Assembly: GCA_964599835.1 (NCBI GenBank)
Contig: CAZRHF010000004.1
Location: forward strand, 1 to 51,725
Length of the DNA stretch: 51,725 nucleotides
Source of the DNA: SFWF01 sp964599835
GTDB taxonomy: Bacteria; Bacillota; Clostridia; Oscillospirales; Acutalibacteraceae
Direction: 5' to 3'
Translations under genes and position numbers: made by a program
Notes under the pieces: generated by a model
What the model was told of the DNA's origin: nothing
The model's database searches: none
The model's input: the letters and a program-made list of their open reading frames with translations, nothing else
Shown here: positions 15,413-23,575 of the stretch, piece after piece
Numbering within the stretch: the stretch's first letter is position 1
Layout of the letters: each line of letters opens with the position of its first letter

Positions 15413-16932
15413 TGCTTTTTGCGAAAGCAGTTTTTGTGTTTGCTTACAGTCATCACGGCAAAGAAAACGGCGGCGATAAGTATTGCCGCTATTCCGCCGA
15501 GCATATACGGCAAATAGTCCGCTCGGTCGGAGGGTGTCGGCAGTTTTTCGATACAGACCCATTTCACCTTGGATATAGCCTGATCCTCGGGCTCAAGCAC
15601 CAAAACTTCGGCCATTTCCTCGGGTGTTCCAACGAAATTTACCTTTTCGAGGGCGTGACAGCCTGCGAAGGCCCATTTGGCAACGGTTCTGATTCCGCTT
15701 TCTAAGGTTACCGCTTTAAGCGCTTCACAGTTTTGAAACGCGCCGTAACCGACGCCTTCTATACTACCCGGAATAACTGCCTCTTCAAGTCCGTTACACC
15801 CGTAAAAGGCATAGGCTCGTATGCTTTTTATACTGCCGTCCTGCGGAATGACCGAGTTTTTGCACCCGTAGACGAGGGCTCCCGAAGAGTTTTCTATAAA
15901 GCAGTTGCCTTCGCTTCGGTAGACAGTGTTTTCCCGAGCTACGGTAATGCTTTCAAGCTCGGTGCAACCGCTCAGCATACGGATACCTGTTTCACTCAGC
16001 CCCTTGCCGAAGAAAATGCTTTTAAGGGGTGCGTTTTCGAAGGCGTATTCGCCTATACGGGTAAGGCTGTCGGGCAAGACCGCTTCCGAAAGGCAGGTAT
16101 TGGCGAAGGCCCTATCCCCTATTTCTTCAAGGCCCTCTCCGAAGGTGACCCTCTCTACGCCCGAGTCCTCGAAAGCCGACCGTTTTATCTCCTTCACGCC
16201 GTCGGGCAGAGTGCTCTCCTTAAGAGCAAGACAGCCCTTAAAGGCTTCATATCCGATCCTTTCCAGACTTTCGGGCAGAACGAGCTCCTCAACAGCCGCA
16301 TGTTTAAAGGCCTCGTTGCCTATTGAGGTGACCCCATCGGGAATAACGACAGCGGTAAGCCCTTCGCAGTATAAAAAGGTATCGTCGCTGATACTTTTGA
16401 TATTTTTGGGAAGTTCCACCCTGCGGAGCTTGGTGCACCCTTCAAATACAGAACCGTCAATCTGTGTGACCGAATCAGGCAGGGTTATTTCGGTAAGTCC
16501 GCTGTAGGAAAAAGCGCTATGTTTGATTTTATAAACAGTTTCGGGGATATGTACGGTCTTAAGGGAGGTACAACCGCTGAAGGTGCTTCCTTCGATGATC
16601 TGAACACCCTTGGGAAAGGTGACCTTTTCAAGGCTTGTACATCCCGAAAACACGCCCTCCCCCATCACCCTCACGTCGCCCTCGAAGACGACTTCGGTCA
16701 GGTTTTTGCAATTCGCAAAGGCGCGGTCGCTGATAAACCAGACCACCTTGGAAATTATCAGCTTTTTTATATCGCTGCGTTCGGCGTATTCCTCATAGCC
16801 GATATGATCGTTGTCCGTTATAACAAAGGTTCCTTCGGAGTCAGCCGCCGAAACAGCGAAGCCGTCGGAAAAAGAAAAGATGAACAGCACCGCAAGCAGG
16901 CATACCGCCGCAGAAGATATTTTTCTTTTCAC
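15409..16932 (-). CDS. Secreted membrane-anchored leucine-rich-repeat protein (LRR_5/BspA type)
   Basis: The 507-residue protein has a signal peptide (KRKISSAAVCLLAVLFIFSF … AVSAAD), about a dozen LRR_5 repeats of roughly 23 residues with the pattern GxxAFxxCxxLxxVxxPxxVxxI (for example LTEITLPDSVTQIDGSVFEG), and a C-terminal transmembrane helix (LGGIAAILIAAVFFAVMTV) followed by the basic tail SKHKNCFRKKH. BspA-type repeats bind host or bacterial surface ligands. I chose GTG 16932 over the upstream ATG because only this start gives a normal signal peptide. A good promoter lies at 16969-16998. Confidence 0.9.
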   Translation of the reverse strand: MKRKISSAAVCLLAVLFIFSFSDGFAVSAADSEGTFVITDNDHIGYEEYAERSDIKKLIISKVVWFISDRAFANCKNLTEVVFEGDVRVMGEGVFSGCTSLEKVTFPKGVQIIEGSTFSGCTSLKTVHIPETVYKIKHSAFSYSGLTEITLPDSVTQIDGSVFEGCTKLRRVELPKNIKSISDDTFLYCEGLTAVVIPDGVTSIGNEAFKHAAVEELVLPESLERIGYEAFKGCLALKESTLPDGVKEIKRSAFEDSGVERVTFGEGLEEIGDRAFANTCLSEAVLPDSLTRIGEYAFENAPLKSIFFGKGLSETGIRMLSGCTELESITVARENTVYRSEGNCFIENSSGALVYGCKNSVIPQDGSIKSIRAYAFYGCNGLEEAVIPGSIEGVGYGAFQNCEALKAVTLESGIRTVAKWAFAGCHALEKVNFVGTPEEMAEVLVLEPEDQAISKVKWVCIEKLPTPSDRADYLPYMLGGIAAILIAAVFFAVMTVSKHKNCFRKKH

Positions 16933-16968
16933 AACCGAGCCCCCTTTTTGACAGCTTTTTACAAATTT

Positions 16969-16998
16969 ATTATAACACAGATATATAGGTAGTGTCAA
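16969..16998 (-). promoter_or_regulatory. Promoter of the LRR gene
   Basis: Consensus TTGACA (16993-16998) and TATAAT (16969-16974) on the minus strand, spaced 18 bp. Confidence 0.85.
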
Positions 16999-17335
16999 TC
17001 GGCCTGCGGGAGAGGGAAGGTCGTTTTACTGCACAAGCCCATACCATTCAAAGAAAAGGCTACTGTAATTTTAACAACCGTTCAGGAAAATATCAGTGTG
17101 CGGTTACAGGCTATGGGCAGAGGTAATCGGGATAAAGAAGTTAATCAAAACGGTACCGAGTACAGTTTAGTTACCTATGATGATGGGAACATACATCATA
17201 TTTATAAAAAATTATAATGGCGAAATTAAAGGAGATGTGAGCTTCTTCCGCAAAGACCGTTACAGAACGGAAGCATATTATTATAAAAACATATCCGATA
17301 AAAACTGCCCGTACAGGTCTTGCGGTCAGGGATAA
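16993..17335 (+). pseudogene. Decayed gene remnant with a frameshift in an A6 run
   Basis: There is no intact gene between 16933 and 17456. On the plus strand one frame is open from 16993 to the TAA at 17217 and contains protein-like sequence (KEKATVILTTVQENISVRLQ … YSLVTYDDGNIHHIYKK). Another frame continues from the A6 run at 17206-17211 to TAA 17333-17335 (NYNGEIKGDVSFFRKDRYRT … CPYRSCGQG). Removing one A joins them into about 113 codons that end just before a strong terminator. No start codon or ribosome site is present, so the 5' end has been lost, apparently where the LRR promoter now lies. Family not recognised. Confidence 0.4.
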
Positions 17336-17339
17336 AATT

Positions 17340-17378
17340 AGCAGATATGTGTTTTTGATTACACATATCTGCTTTTTT
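17340..17378. terminator. Strong terminator after the gene remnant
   Basis: AGCAGATATGTGT (17340-17352) pairs perfectly with 17361-17373 around an 8-nt loop, followed by TTTTT. Confidence 0.85.
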
Positions 17379-17456
17379 GTTTTGCGAAATTTTCACCACG
17401 GTCAAAACTTAGTTACGCAGGTTGTTCCCTCGGAACAATTCTAATTCGGGCGTTTT

Positions 17457-18251
17457 TTAAAGCTTTAAAAGTCTTTTTGCGTTACCGCAGAGGATAAGCT
17501 CCTTTTCTTCTTCCGAAAGGGGAAGGCTTCGGAATATCTCCAGCTCCTCGTCAGCCTTGCTCCATGGCGAATCGGAGCCGAAAAGAATTTTATCTGCCCC
17601 GTGCTTTTTAACTATTCTTAAAAACTGCTCGTGAGAATAGTATTTAAAGCCCATAGAGGTGTCGAGATATACCTCCTCACCTGCCAGATGCTCCTCTACC
17701 TCATCCCATTGGTCAAGTCCGCCGAGATGGGCGGCGATAATGGTTCCGCCTCCGAGTGTGCGTCTTATTTCGGCAAACTTTTTCGGTGAAGAATGTATCG
17801 GCGGAGGAAATGCGGGGTCAAAGCCTGCGTGGAACATCAAAATAAGTCCGCGGCTTATAGCATAGTCGTAAATTTTCATCATCTTCGGGTCATCCAGCTC
17901 GAAAAACTGATATTCAGGGTGGAGCTTTATGCCGGGAAGACCGAGCTCGCAAATAAAGTCGATATCCCGTTTATAATCGTCGGTGTCGGGGTGAAGCCCG
18001 CCGAAGGAGATAAGCCTTTCTCCGCTTATTTCCTTTGCCCAAAGGTTTACCGATCTCGTCTGACTCGGCTTGGTCACAACCGGCTGTACCACCGAAATAT
18101 CTACCCCGAAGCGGTCCATATTGCGGACAAGACCTGCCGAGGTACCGTCTGAGCAGGGAACGTAGCTGTCCTTACAGCCTGCTACCAAAGAAGCAATAGC
18201 CCGCTCGGCAATGGCGTCGGGAAATGCGTGGGTGTGAAAATCGATTACCAT
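17457..18251 (-). CDS. Amidohydrolase-family metal-dependent hydrolase
   Basis: The 264-residue TIM barrel starts with the metal-binding DFHTHAFPD and shows IKLHPEYQFF, MFHAGFD, IIAAHLGG and LFGSDSPWS, the ligands of the amidohydrolase_2 family (ACMSD/uracil-decarboxylase-like). Members hydrolyse or decarboxylate small ring compounds; the substrate is not predictable here. The ATG at 18251 has TTTGGAGGAG upstream. It follows the ECF S-component gene on the same strand, 69 nt downstream, with a 11-bp hairpin between them. Confidence 0.85.
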   Translation of the reverse strand: MVIDFHTHAFPDAIAERAIASLVAGCKDSYVPCSDGTSAGLVRNMDRFGVDISVVQPVVTKPSQTRSVNLWAKEISGERLISFGGLHPDTDDYKRDIDFICELGLPGIKLHPEYQFFELDDPKMMKIYDYAISRGLILMFHAGFDPAFPPPIHSSPKKFAEIRRTLGGGTIIAAHLGGLDQWDEVEEHLAGEEVYLDTSMGFKYYSHEQFLRIVKKHGADKILFGSDSPWSKADEELEIFRSLPLSEEEKELILCGNAKRLLKL

Positions 18252-18271
18252 AAAAACTCCTCCAAAGAATA

Positions 18272-18296
18272 TTATGCCCGAAAAATTCGGGCATAA
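18272..18296. repeat. Perfect 11-bp hairpin between ECF S component and amidohydrolase
   Basis: TTATGCCCGAA and TTCGGGCATAA flank AAA. There is no T tract on the minus strand, so it may be a processing or stability element and not a terminator. Confidence 0.55.
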
Positions 18297-18320
18297 GCAA
18301 AGCGGTTTAGCGTGCGGATC

Positions 18321-18896
18321 TTATTTTTTTACTATCTTCAGCACCCTTAAAACTGCGGGAGCCAGGACGATGTTAACGGCAATTTCGATAATGAAGTTTA
18401 TGCCCACAAGGCCGTAGATCATATAGGCTCCTATGTTTTGGTAGCCGAGCGCGGCACCCCATTCTGCAATGGTGTCCATAAAGAATACCGAACAGCCCAA
18501 AAGGAAAACGCCGGTATTGACAACAGGGCAGGCGATGGCGGCAAGAAATACCGCAAGATACTGATTTTTCTTTTGCAGGGCGGAATAAATAAGTCCTGCG
18601 GTCAGACCGCAAAGGGTGCCCTTTAAAAGAACGGTAATAACGGTGCCCCATACGTTGACCGCCAGGAAGGGTGCGGCGTCTCCGCTTATAAGGACGATGG
18701 CTCCGAACACCAGGCCCAGAAATCCGCCGATCTTATAGCCGCAAAGAGCCGAACCGAGGACGATCGGAACCAGAACCAGGGTGATCGAAAATGTGCCGAA
18801 TCGCAGTGCCATACTTATGAACTGAAGTACGATCACGATAGCGGCAAAAATTGCCCCTAAAGCGACACGGCGTGTCTGTTCTTTTTTGTTTGTCAT
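18321..18896 (-). CDS. ECF transporter S component (probably pantothenate)
   Basis: The 191-residue protein has five or six hydrophobic helices and the arrangement of ECF S components (LGAIFAAIVIVLQFISM, FSITLVLVPIVLGSALCGYK, GFLGLVFGAIVLISGDAAPF). S components bind one vitamin and dock to a shared EcfAA'T module, which is not in this window. The coaX gene next upstream on the same strand makes pantothenate the best guess (PanT-like), but this rests on context. The ATG at 18896 has TCGGAGG 7 nt upstream, and a TATAAT is at 18935-18940 with a poor -35. Confidence 0.85.
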   Translation of the reverse strand: MTNKKEQTRRVALGAIFAAIVIVLQFISMALRFGTFSITLVLVPIVLGSALCGYKIGGFLGLVFGAIVLISGDAAPFLAVNVWGTVITVLLKGTLCGLTAGLIYSALQKKNQYLAVFLAAIACPVVNTGVFLLGCSVFFMDTIAEWGAALGYQNIGAYMIYGLVGINFIIEIAVNIVLAPAVLRVLKIVKK

Positions 18897-18934
18897 AAAA
18901 TTACCTCCGATACTGCCCGCAAAGGGTGCAGTTC

Positions 18935-19113
18935 ATTATATTTAAATTCGCAAAAGCGAAATTAAATAAAAAACAACGTGTCTGCTACGCATTTATATCC
19001 GTGCCGAAGGCACACCGAAATTTTGACGAAAGGCAAAGCATTATTGCCCGTAGAGCACCTTCATTACTTGTATCATCATTTGCGAAGCAACCTTCATAAT
19101 TAACGGCAAGCCG
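18935..19113. repeat. Hairpin-rich spacer between ECF S component and coaX
   Basis: It holds several short hairpins with A-rich or GAA loops: TTCGC/GCGAA near 18950, GTGCC-GAA-GGCAC near 19010, TTGC-GAA-GCAA near 19085 and a perfect ATAATTAACGGC/GCCGTTAATTAT (19099-19122) that includes the coaX stop codon. CTTCAT or CATCAT words separate the last units. It resembles the arrays at 1470 and 25660 but is less regular. No gene. Confidence 0.5.
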
Positions 19114-19878
19114 TTAATTATTCTTCTCGTAAATAAGGCGAAGGCCGTCGAGGAGAAGATTTTCGTTATAGATTATGTCTTTTTTACAGTAGGCGATTAT
19201 TTCTCTTGAAAGGCCGCCCGTGGCAACCACCGTGGCGGGCTCTCCCAGCTCCTCCTCCATGCGTTCGATAAGTCCGTCAAGCATGGCGGCGGTGCCGAGG
19301 ATTATTCCCGACTGCATACAGTCGACCGTGTTTTTACCGATGACCGACTTCGGGGCGGAGGCTCCGATAGCAGGTAGGGCAGCGGTGCCTTCGGCCAGAG
19401 CTTTAAGGGTAAGACGAACCCCGGCGCCTATTGAGCCGCCTAAGAATGCGCCGCTACTATCAAGGACCGAAATGGTGGTAGCGGTTCCCATATCGATAAC
19501 GATGCAGGGCATGGTGTATTCGTGAAGAGCCCCGACCGCACCTGCGGCAAGGTCGGCACCCAGCTGTGCAGGGTTGTCGATCTTAATATTGAGTCCGGTC
19601 TTGACTCCCGGTCCCAGCATAAGGGGAACGGTATCGCAAAGAAGGGCTACCGCCGCCGAAACCGAAGCACCCACCGAGGGTACCACCGCAGAGATGATGC
19701 AGTCTTCGATAAGATAGGCTTCCTCGCCGTGAAGGTCAAGGAGATTCTTTATATCGACGGCATATTCGTCGGAGGTCTTTTTAGGGTCGGTGGAAAGTCT
19801 TGCGGTAAAGCGCAGAACCTCTCCGTCAAAAACTCCCAGAGTAATATTGGTGTTACCGATATCGATAGCAAGCAGCAT
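19114..19878 (-). CDS. coaX: Type III pantothenate kinase CoaX
   Basis: CoaX phosphorylates pantothenate in the first step of coenzyme A synthesis; it is insensitive to CoA feedback and needs a monovalent cation. The 254-residue ASKHA-fold protein shows DIGNTNITLG (phosphate loop 1), IDMGTATT (second ATP motif), GGSIGAGVRLT and VVATGGLS. Length is normal. The ATG at 19878 has AAAGGAG. It diverges from the rhamnose operon through a region with a 28-bp palindrome and lies upstream of the ECF S component. Confidence 0.96.
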   Translation of the reverse strand: MLLAIDIGNTNITLGVFDGEVLRFTARLSTDPKKTSDEYAVDIKNLLDLHGEEAYLIEDCIISAVVPSVGASVSAAVALLCDTVPLMLGPGVKTGLNIKIDNPAQLGADLAAGAVGALHEYTMPCIVIDMGTATTISVLDSSGAFLGGSIGAGVRLTLKALAEGTAALPAIGASAPKSVIGKNTVDCMQSGIILGTAAMLDGLIERMEEELGEPATVVATGGLSREIIAYCKKDIIYNENLLLDGLRLIYEKNN

Positions 19879-19908
19879 AAAACCGCTCCTTTACGTTTTT
19901 ATGGCTAT

Positions 19909-19937
19909 ATTCTACCACCATTATACCTATTTTGCAA
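19909..19937 (-). promoter_or_regulatory. Promoter of coaX
   Basis: TTGCAA (19932-19937) and TAGAAT (19909-19914) on the minus strand, 17 bp apart. Confidence 0.65.
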
Positions 19938-19944
19938 GTATTCG

Positions 19945-19972
19945 GTTCGGATTTTTGCGCAAAAATCCGAAC
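19945..19972. promoter_or_regulatory. Perfect 28-bp palindrome between divergent coaX and rhaB promoters
   Basis: Positions 19945-19958 (GTTCGGATTTTTGC) are mirrored exactly by 19959-19972. It is 7 bp from the coaX -35 and 10 bp from the rhaB -35. Neither flanking gene ends here, so it is not a terminator; an operator for a rhamnose or other regulator is likely. Confidence 0.6.
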
Positions 19973-19982
19973 AAATTCTCCG

Positions 19983-20011
19983 TTGCAATAGTAAAACAAA
20001 TGTGATATTAT
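19983..20011 (+). promoter_or_regulatory. Promoter of the rhaB-rhaA-rhaD operon
   Basis: TTGCAA (19983-19988), 17 bp, TATTAT (20006-20011). Both boxes are one or more bases off consensus, fitting an activated promoter. Confidence 0.65.
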
Positions 20012-20048
20012 TATGATGTATGTAAATCTATATCTGCGAGGTATAAAA

Positions 20049-21419
20049 ATGTCATATTGTTTAGCTATTGATATAGGCGCCTCCAGCGGCCGCCATATTA
20101 TCGGCGAGCTTAAGGGCGAAGTCCTTGAAACAAAGGAGATCTACCGCTTCGAAAACGGTTTTAAGGAGCAGGACGGTACCCTTATCTGGGATATCGAACA
20201 GCTGACCGCCGACGTGGTTACAGGAATTGCCGAGTGTAAAAAACTGGGGCTCATTCCCGAGACCGTTGCCATCGACACCTGGGGCGTCGACTACGTCCTT
20301 TTTGACGGCGAGGGCAAAGAGATCCTTCCCTGCGTTTCCTACCGCGACGGCCGTACCGCCACCGCTGTAGAAGAGGTCTTCGCAAGGATTCCCAAGGAAG
20401 AGCTTTATGCAAAAACGGGAATTCAGACACAGCCTTATAACACTATTTATCAGCTTTGGTGCGATAAAAAGTCCGGCAAGCTGGATAAGGCAAAAAGGCT
20501 TCTTATGATGCCTGAATATCTTTCCTACCGTCTGACCGGTGTGATGAAAAACGAATATACCAACGCCTCTACCACAAACCTTGTAAATGCCGAAAGTAAA
20601 AAGATCGACACCGAGGTCTGCGCCGCTTTAGGTATTGATCCGGGTCTTTTCGGAGAGCTTAACCTCCCTGCATCATATATCGGCAATTTTACCGAGGAAA
20701 TAAAGGAAAAGGTGGGCTTTGATGCAAAGGTCATCTTCTGCCCCAGCCACGACACCGCCTCGGCCGTTGCCGCCTGCCCCGTAGACGACAGCTCGGTATT
20801 TATCTCTTCGGGCACCTGGAGCCTTGTTGGAACCGAAAATCTCTGCCCCGTAACCACAAAAGAAGCAATGGAGGCCAATTTCTCCAACGAGGGCGGTATA
20901 AACTACCGTTTCCGCTTCCTTAAAAACATTATGGGAATGTGGCTTTTCCAGAATATCCGCAAAAATCTCGACAAGAAATACACCTACGACGAGATGATGT
21001 ATATGGCTATGGAAAGCAGCTACGATAAGCTCATCGACCCCACCGCCGACTGCTTCTTAGCCCCAGAAAATATGTGTGATGCCATCCGTACCTATTTAGG
21101 GGAGCCCGACCTGCCCATAGGAGACCTGCTGAAAAGCGTTTATCTTTCCCTTGCGACCTCCTATAAAAACACGGTAGAGGAGATCGAGCGCGTCGCAGGA
21201 AAGAAGATCGACCGCGTGGCTATCGTGGGCGGCGGAAGCAAGGATAAATATTTGAATCAGCTCACAAAGGAATATACCGGCCGCAGAGTTACCGTAGGCC
21301 CCACCGAAGGCACCGCCGCAGGTAACCTTATTGCTCAGCTTATGTTCCTTGACCCTGCGCTGAGCCTTGAGGGAGCAAGAAAGATAGTTATAAACACCTT
21401 TGAAATTCAGGAGGTATAA
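20049..21419 (+). CDS. rhaB: L-rhamnulokinase
   Basis: RhaB phosphorylates L-rhamnulose to L-rhamnulose-1-phosphate. The 456-residue FGGY-family kinase has AIDIGASSGRHIIGEL (phosphate 1 loop), AIDTWGVDYVLFD, SSGTWSLVGTE and the C-terminal adenosine motif IVGGGSKDKYLNQLT. Length is normal. ATG 20049 is chosen over an in-frame ATG at 20013, because GAGGT lies 6 nt upstream and the upstream codons cover the promoter -10 boundary. rhaA begins 7 nt after its stop. First gene of the catabolic operon. Confidence 0.96.
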   Translation: MSYCLAIDIGASSGRHIIGELKGEVLETKEIYRFENGFKEQDGTLIWDIEQLTADVVTGIAECKKLGLIPETVAIDTWGVDYVLFDGEGKEILPCVSYRDGRTATAVEEVFARIPKEELYAKTGIQTQPYNTIYQLWCDKKSGKLDKAKRLLMMPEYLSYRLTGVMKNEYTNASTTNLVNAESKKIDTEVCAALGIDPGLFGELNLPASYIGNFTEEIKEKVGFDAKVIFCPSHDTASAVAACPVDDSSVFISSGTWSLVGTENLCPVTTKEAMEANFSNEGGINYRFRFLKNIMGMWLFQNIRKNLDKKYTYDEMMYMAMESSYDKLIDPTADCFLAPENMCDAIRTYLGEPDLPIGDLLKSVYLSLATSYKNTVEEIERVAGKKIDRVAIVGGGSKDKYLNQLTKEYTGRRVTVGPTEGTAAGNLIAQLMFLDPALSLEGARKIVINTFEIQEV

Positions 21420-21425
21420 GGATAT

Positions 21426-22688
21426 ATGAACAGATATGAAGAAGCAAAAAAGATCTATGCCGAGCTTGGCGTAGATACCGACAAGGCCATTGAGGTCTTA
21501 AAGAGCGTTCCCGTTTCTCTCCACTGCTGGCAGGGCGACGACGTAAGAGGCTTTGACCAGAAGGTCGACGCTCTTTCGGGCGGAATTCAGACTACGGGTA
21601 ACTATCCCGGCCGTGCCACCACCCCCGAGGAGCTTATGGCCGACATTGATATGGTCTTAAAGCTCTGCCCCGGAACCAAGAAGATAAATCTTCACGCCTG
21701 CTATGCTATTTTCGACGAGGAAAACGGCGGCTGGGTAGACCGAGACAGGATCGAGCCCAAGCACTTTAAAAAGTGGGTCGATTTCTGTAAGGAGCGTGGC
21801 CTCGGAGCCGACTTCAATCCTACATATTTCTCCCATCCTATGTGCGATCCCCTCACCCTTTCCTCGGCTAACGAGGAGACCAGAAAGTTCTGGATAGAGC
21901 ACGGCAAGGCCTGCATCAGAATTTCCGAATATCTTGCAAAGGAGCTGGGTCAGCCCTGCATTATGAACATCTGGACAGGCGACGGCTTTAAGGATATTCC
22001 TGCCGACAGAATGGGCCCCAGGATCCGTTATAAAGAATCCATCGACGAGATTCTTTCCGAGCCCTTTGATTTTAACCTCGTTAAGCCCTGCGTTGAGAGT
22101 AAAGTCTTCGGTATCGGCGTTGAGGCCTACACCGTAGGAAGCGCTGAATTCTCCCTTTCCTACGCCGCCGCAAACAAGGATAAGTGCATCCCCCTGATGG
22201 ATAACGGTCACTACCACCCCACCGAGGTGGTGTCTGACAAGATTCCTGCCCTTCTTGCCTTCTTCGACGAGATCGCCCTCCACATCACCCGCGGAATCCG
22301 TTGGGACTCTGACCACGTCGTTATCTTAGACGACGAGACCAAGGAGATCGCCAAGGAGATAGTCAGAACAGGCGGACTCGACGGCAGAGTTAAGATCGCT
22401 CTTGACTATTTCGACGCCTCCATCAACCGCATTGCTGCCTGGACGGTAGGATTCCGCAACATTGAGAAGGCTCTGCTTATGGCCCTCGTAACCCCTGCTG
22501 ACGATCTCACAAAGCTTCAGGTCGAAGGTAACTGGACCGAGCTTATGGTTCGTCAGGAGGAGCTTAAGACCCTGCCCTTCGGAGACATCTGGGCAGAATA
22601 CTGCGACCGTGAAAATGCTCCCCGTGACGGAGAGTGGTTTGAAACGGTTAAAAATTATGAAAAAGAAGTTTTAGCAAAGAGAGGATAA
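21426..22688 (+). CDS. rhaA: L-rhamnose isomerase
   Basis: RhaA converts L-rhamnose to L-rhamnulose with Mn2+/Zn2+. The 420-residue protein starts with VSLHCWQGDDVRGFD and retains the active-site segments KINLHACYA, GADFNPTYFSHP, IWTGDGFKD, MDNGHYHPTE and RGIRWDSDHVV. Length matches the family. The ribosome site GGAGGTATAAGGAT lies at the end of rhaB. rhaD starts 6 nt after its stop. Confidence 0.97.
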   Translation: MNRYEEAKKIYAELGVDTDKAIEVLKSVPVSLHCWQGDDVRGFDQKVDALSGGIQTTGNYPGRATTPEELMADIDMVLKLCPGTKKINLHACYAIFDEENGGWVDRDRIEPKHFKKWVDFCKERGLGADFNPTYFSHPMCDPLTLSSANEETRKFWIEHGKACIRISEYLAKELGQPCIMNIWTGDGFKDIPADRMGPRIRYKESIDEILSEPFDFNLVKPCVESKVFGIGVEAYTVGSAEFSLSYAAANKDKCIPLMDNGHYHPTEVVSDKIPALLAFFDEIALHITRGIRWDSDHVVILDDETKEIAKEIVRTGGLDGRVKIALDYFDASINRIAAWTVGFRNIEKALLMALVTPADDLTKLQVEGNWTELMVRQEELKTLPFGDIWAEYCDRENAPRDGEWFETVKNYEKEVLAKRG

Positions 22689-22693
22689 AAACT

Positions 22694-23520
22694 ATGAAAG
22701 ACATTTTAACTGCACCCTTCGTGGACGAAATGAAAAGAGCAACCGCAAATATGTACCGTCAGGGCTGGGACGAGCGCAACGGCGGAAACATCAGCNNNNN
22801 NNNNNCTATATGCTGGATGAAGAGATCGTTGCCGAGTACCTCGATTTAAACAATGTCATCCGCACCATTCCCACCGGCTTTGACGCTTCTGAGCTTATCG
22901 GAAAAATATTCATCGTTACCGGAACGGGCAAATATTTCAAGAACGTTGAGCTCGACCCCGAGACCAACCTTGGTATAATCCGTATAGCTAAAGACGGCAC
23001 CACCGCCGAGCTTCTTTGGGGCTATAAGGACGGAGGCAAGTTCACCTCCGAGCTTCCTGCCCACCTTATGAGCCATATGGTTCGTCTTAAGAAAGACCCC
23101 AACCACAGGATCATTATGCACACCCATCCCACTTACACCCTTGCTATGACCCATATTCACGAGCTTGACGACAAGAAATTCACCCACACCATCTGGGAGA
23201 TGTGCACCGAGTGTATCGTTGTTTTCCCCGACGGAATCGGCGTTCTTCCCTGGATGGTCTGCGGCACCAACGAGATAGGCATCGCTACTGCCAAGAAGAT
23301 GGAGGAATACCGCCTTGTCGTTTGGGGACTTCACGGAATCTACGGCGCAGGTAAGGATATGGACGAGACCTTCGGTCTTATCGAAACGGTTGAAAAGGCC
23401 GCTCAGCTCTATATGCTCACCGCCCATATGCCCCACGTAAACACCATCTTAGACCCCGAGCTTAAGGCCGTCGCCGAAGCCTTCGGCCTCGATTACAGAA
23501 AGGACTTCCTTAATCTGTAA
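22694..23520 (+). CDS. rhaD: Rhamnulose-1-phosphate aldolase, interrupted by an N gap
   Basis: RhaD cleaves L-rhamnulose-1-phosphate into dihydroxyacetone phosphate and L-lactaldehyde. The start, at ATG 22694, gives KDILTAPFVDEMKRA … GWDERNGGNIS up to base 22795. After ten N the protein continues YMLDEEIVAEYLD … with TSELPAHLMSH (catalytic Glu), MHTHPT (zinc His pair) and VWGLHGIYGAG (third zinc His). The two parts are in different frames as written, because the N count is arbitrary. Joined directly, NGGNIS-YMLDEEIVAEY has the same length as the E. coli segment I recall (NGGNLTLRLDDADIAPY), so the gene is probably intact. It closes the rhaBAD set. Confidence 0.93.
22796..22805. other. Assembly gap (ten N) inside rhaD
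   Basis: Ten N separate two contig ends. Codon AGC ends exactly at 22795, and the base after the gap (C, 22806) is out of frame with the TAT that follows. A true gap of zero with a one-base overlap (shared C) would restore the frame. Confidence 0.9.
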
Positions 23521-23533
23521 TATATGACTTCAT

Positions 23534-23560
23534 CGGGAGGGTTTTCCCTCCCGTTTTTTT
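23534..23560 (+). terminator. Intrinsic terminator between rhaD and the SGNH genes
   Basis: CGGGAGGG (23534-23541), loop TTTT, CCCTCCCG (23546-23553), then seven T. The next ATG is only 16 nt further on with its ribosome site in between, leaving no room for a promoter, so the downstream genes depend on read-through. Confidence 0.88.
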
Positions 23561-23575
23561 GACGGAGGTAACGGT

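Noticed and set aside
18897..18960. Riboswitch before the ECF S component
   Set aside because: The predicted leader is only about 30 nt and shows no conserved riboswitch core.
22810..23520. Short rhaD starting at ATG 22810
   Set aside because: The truncated start is created by the N gap; the true N-terminus begins at 22694.
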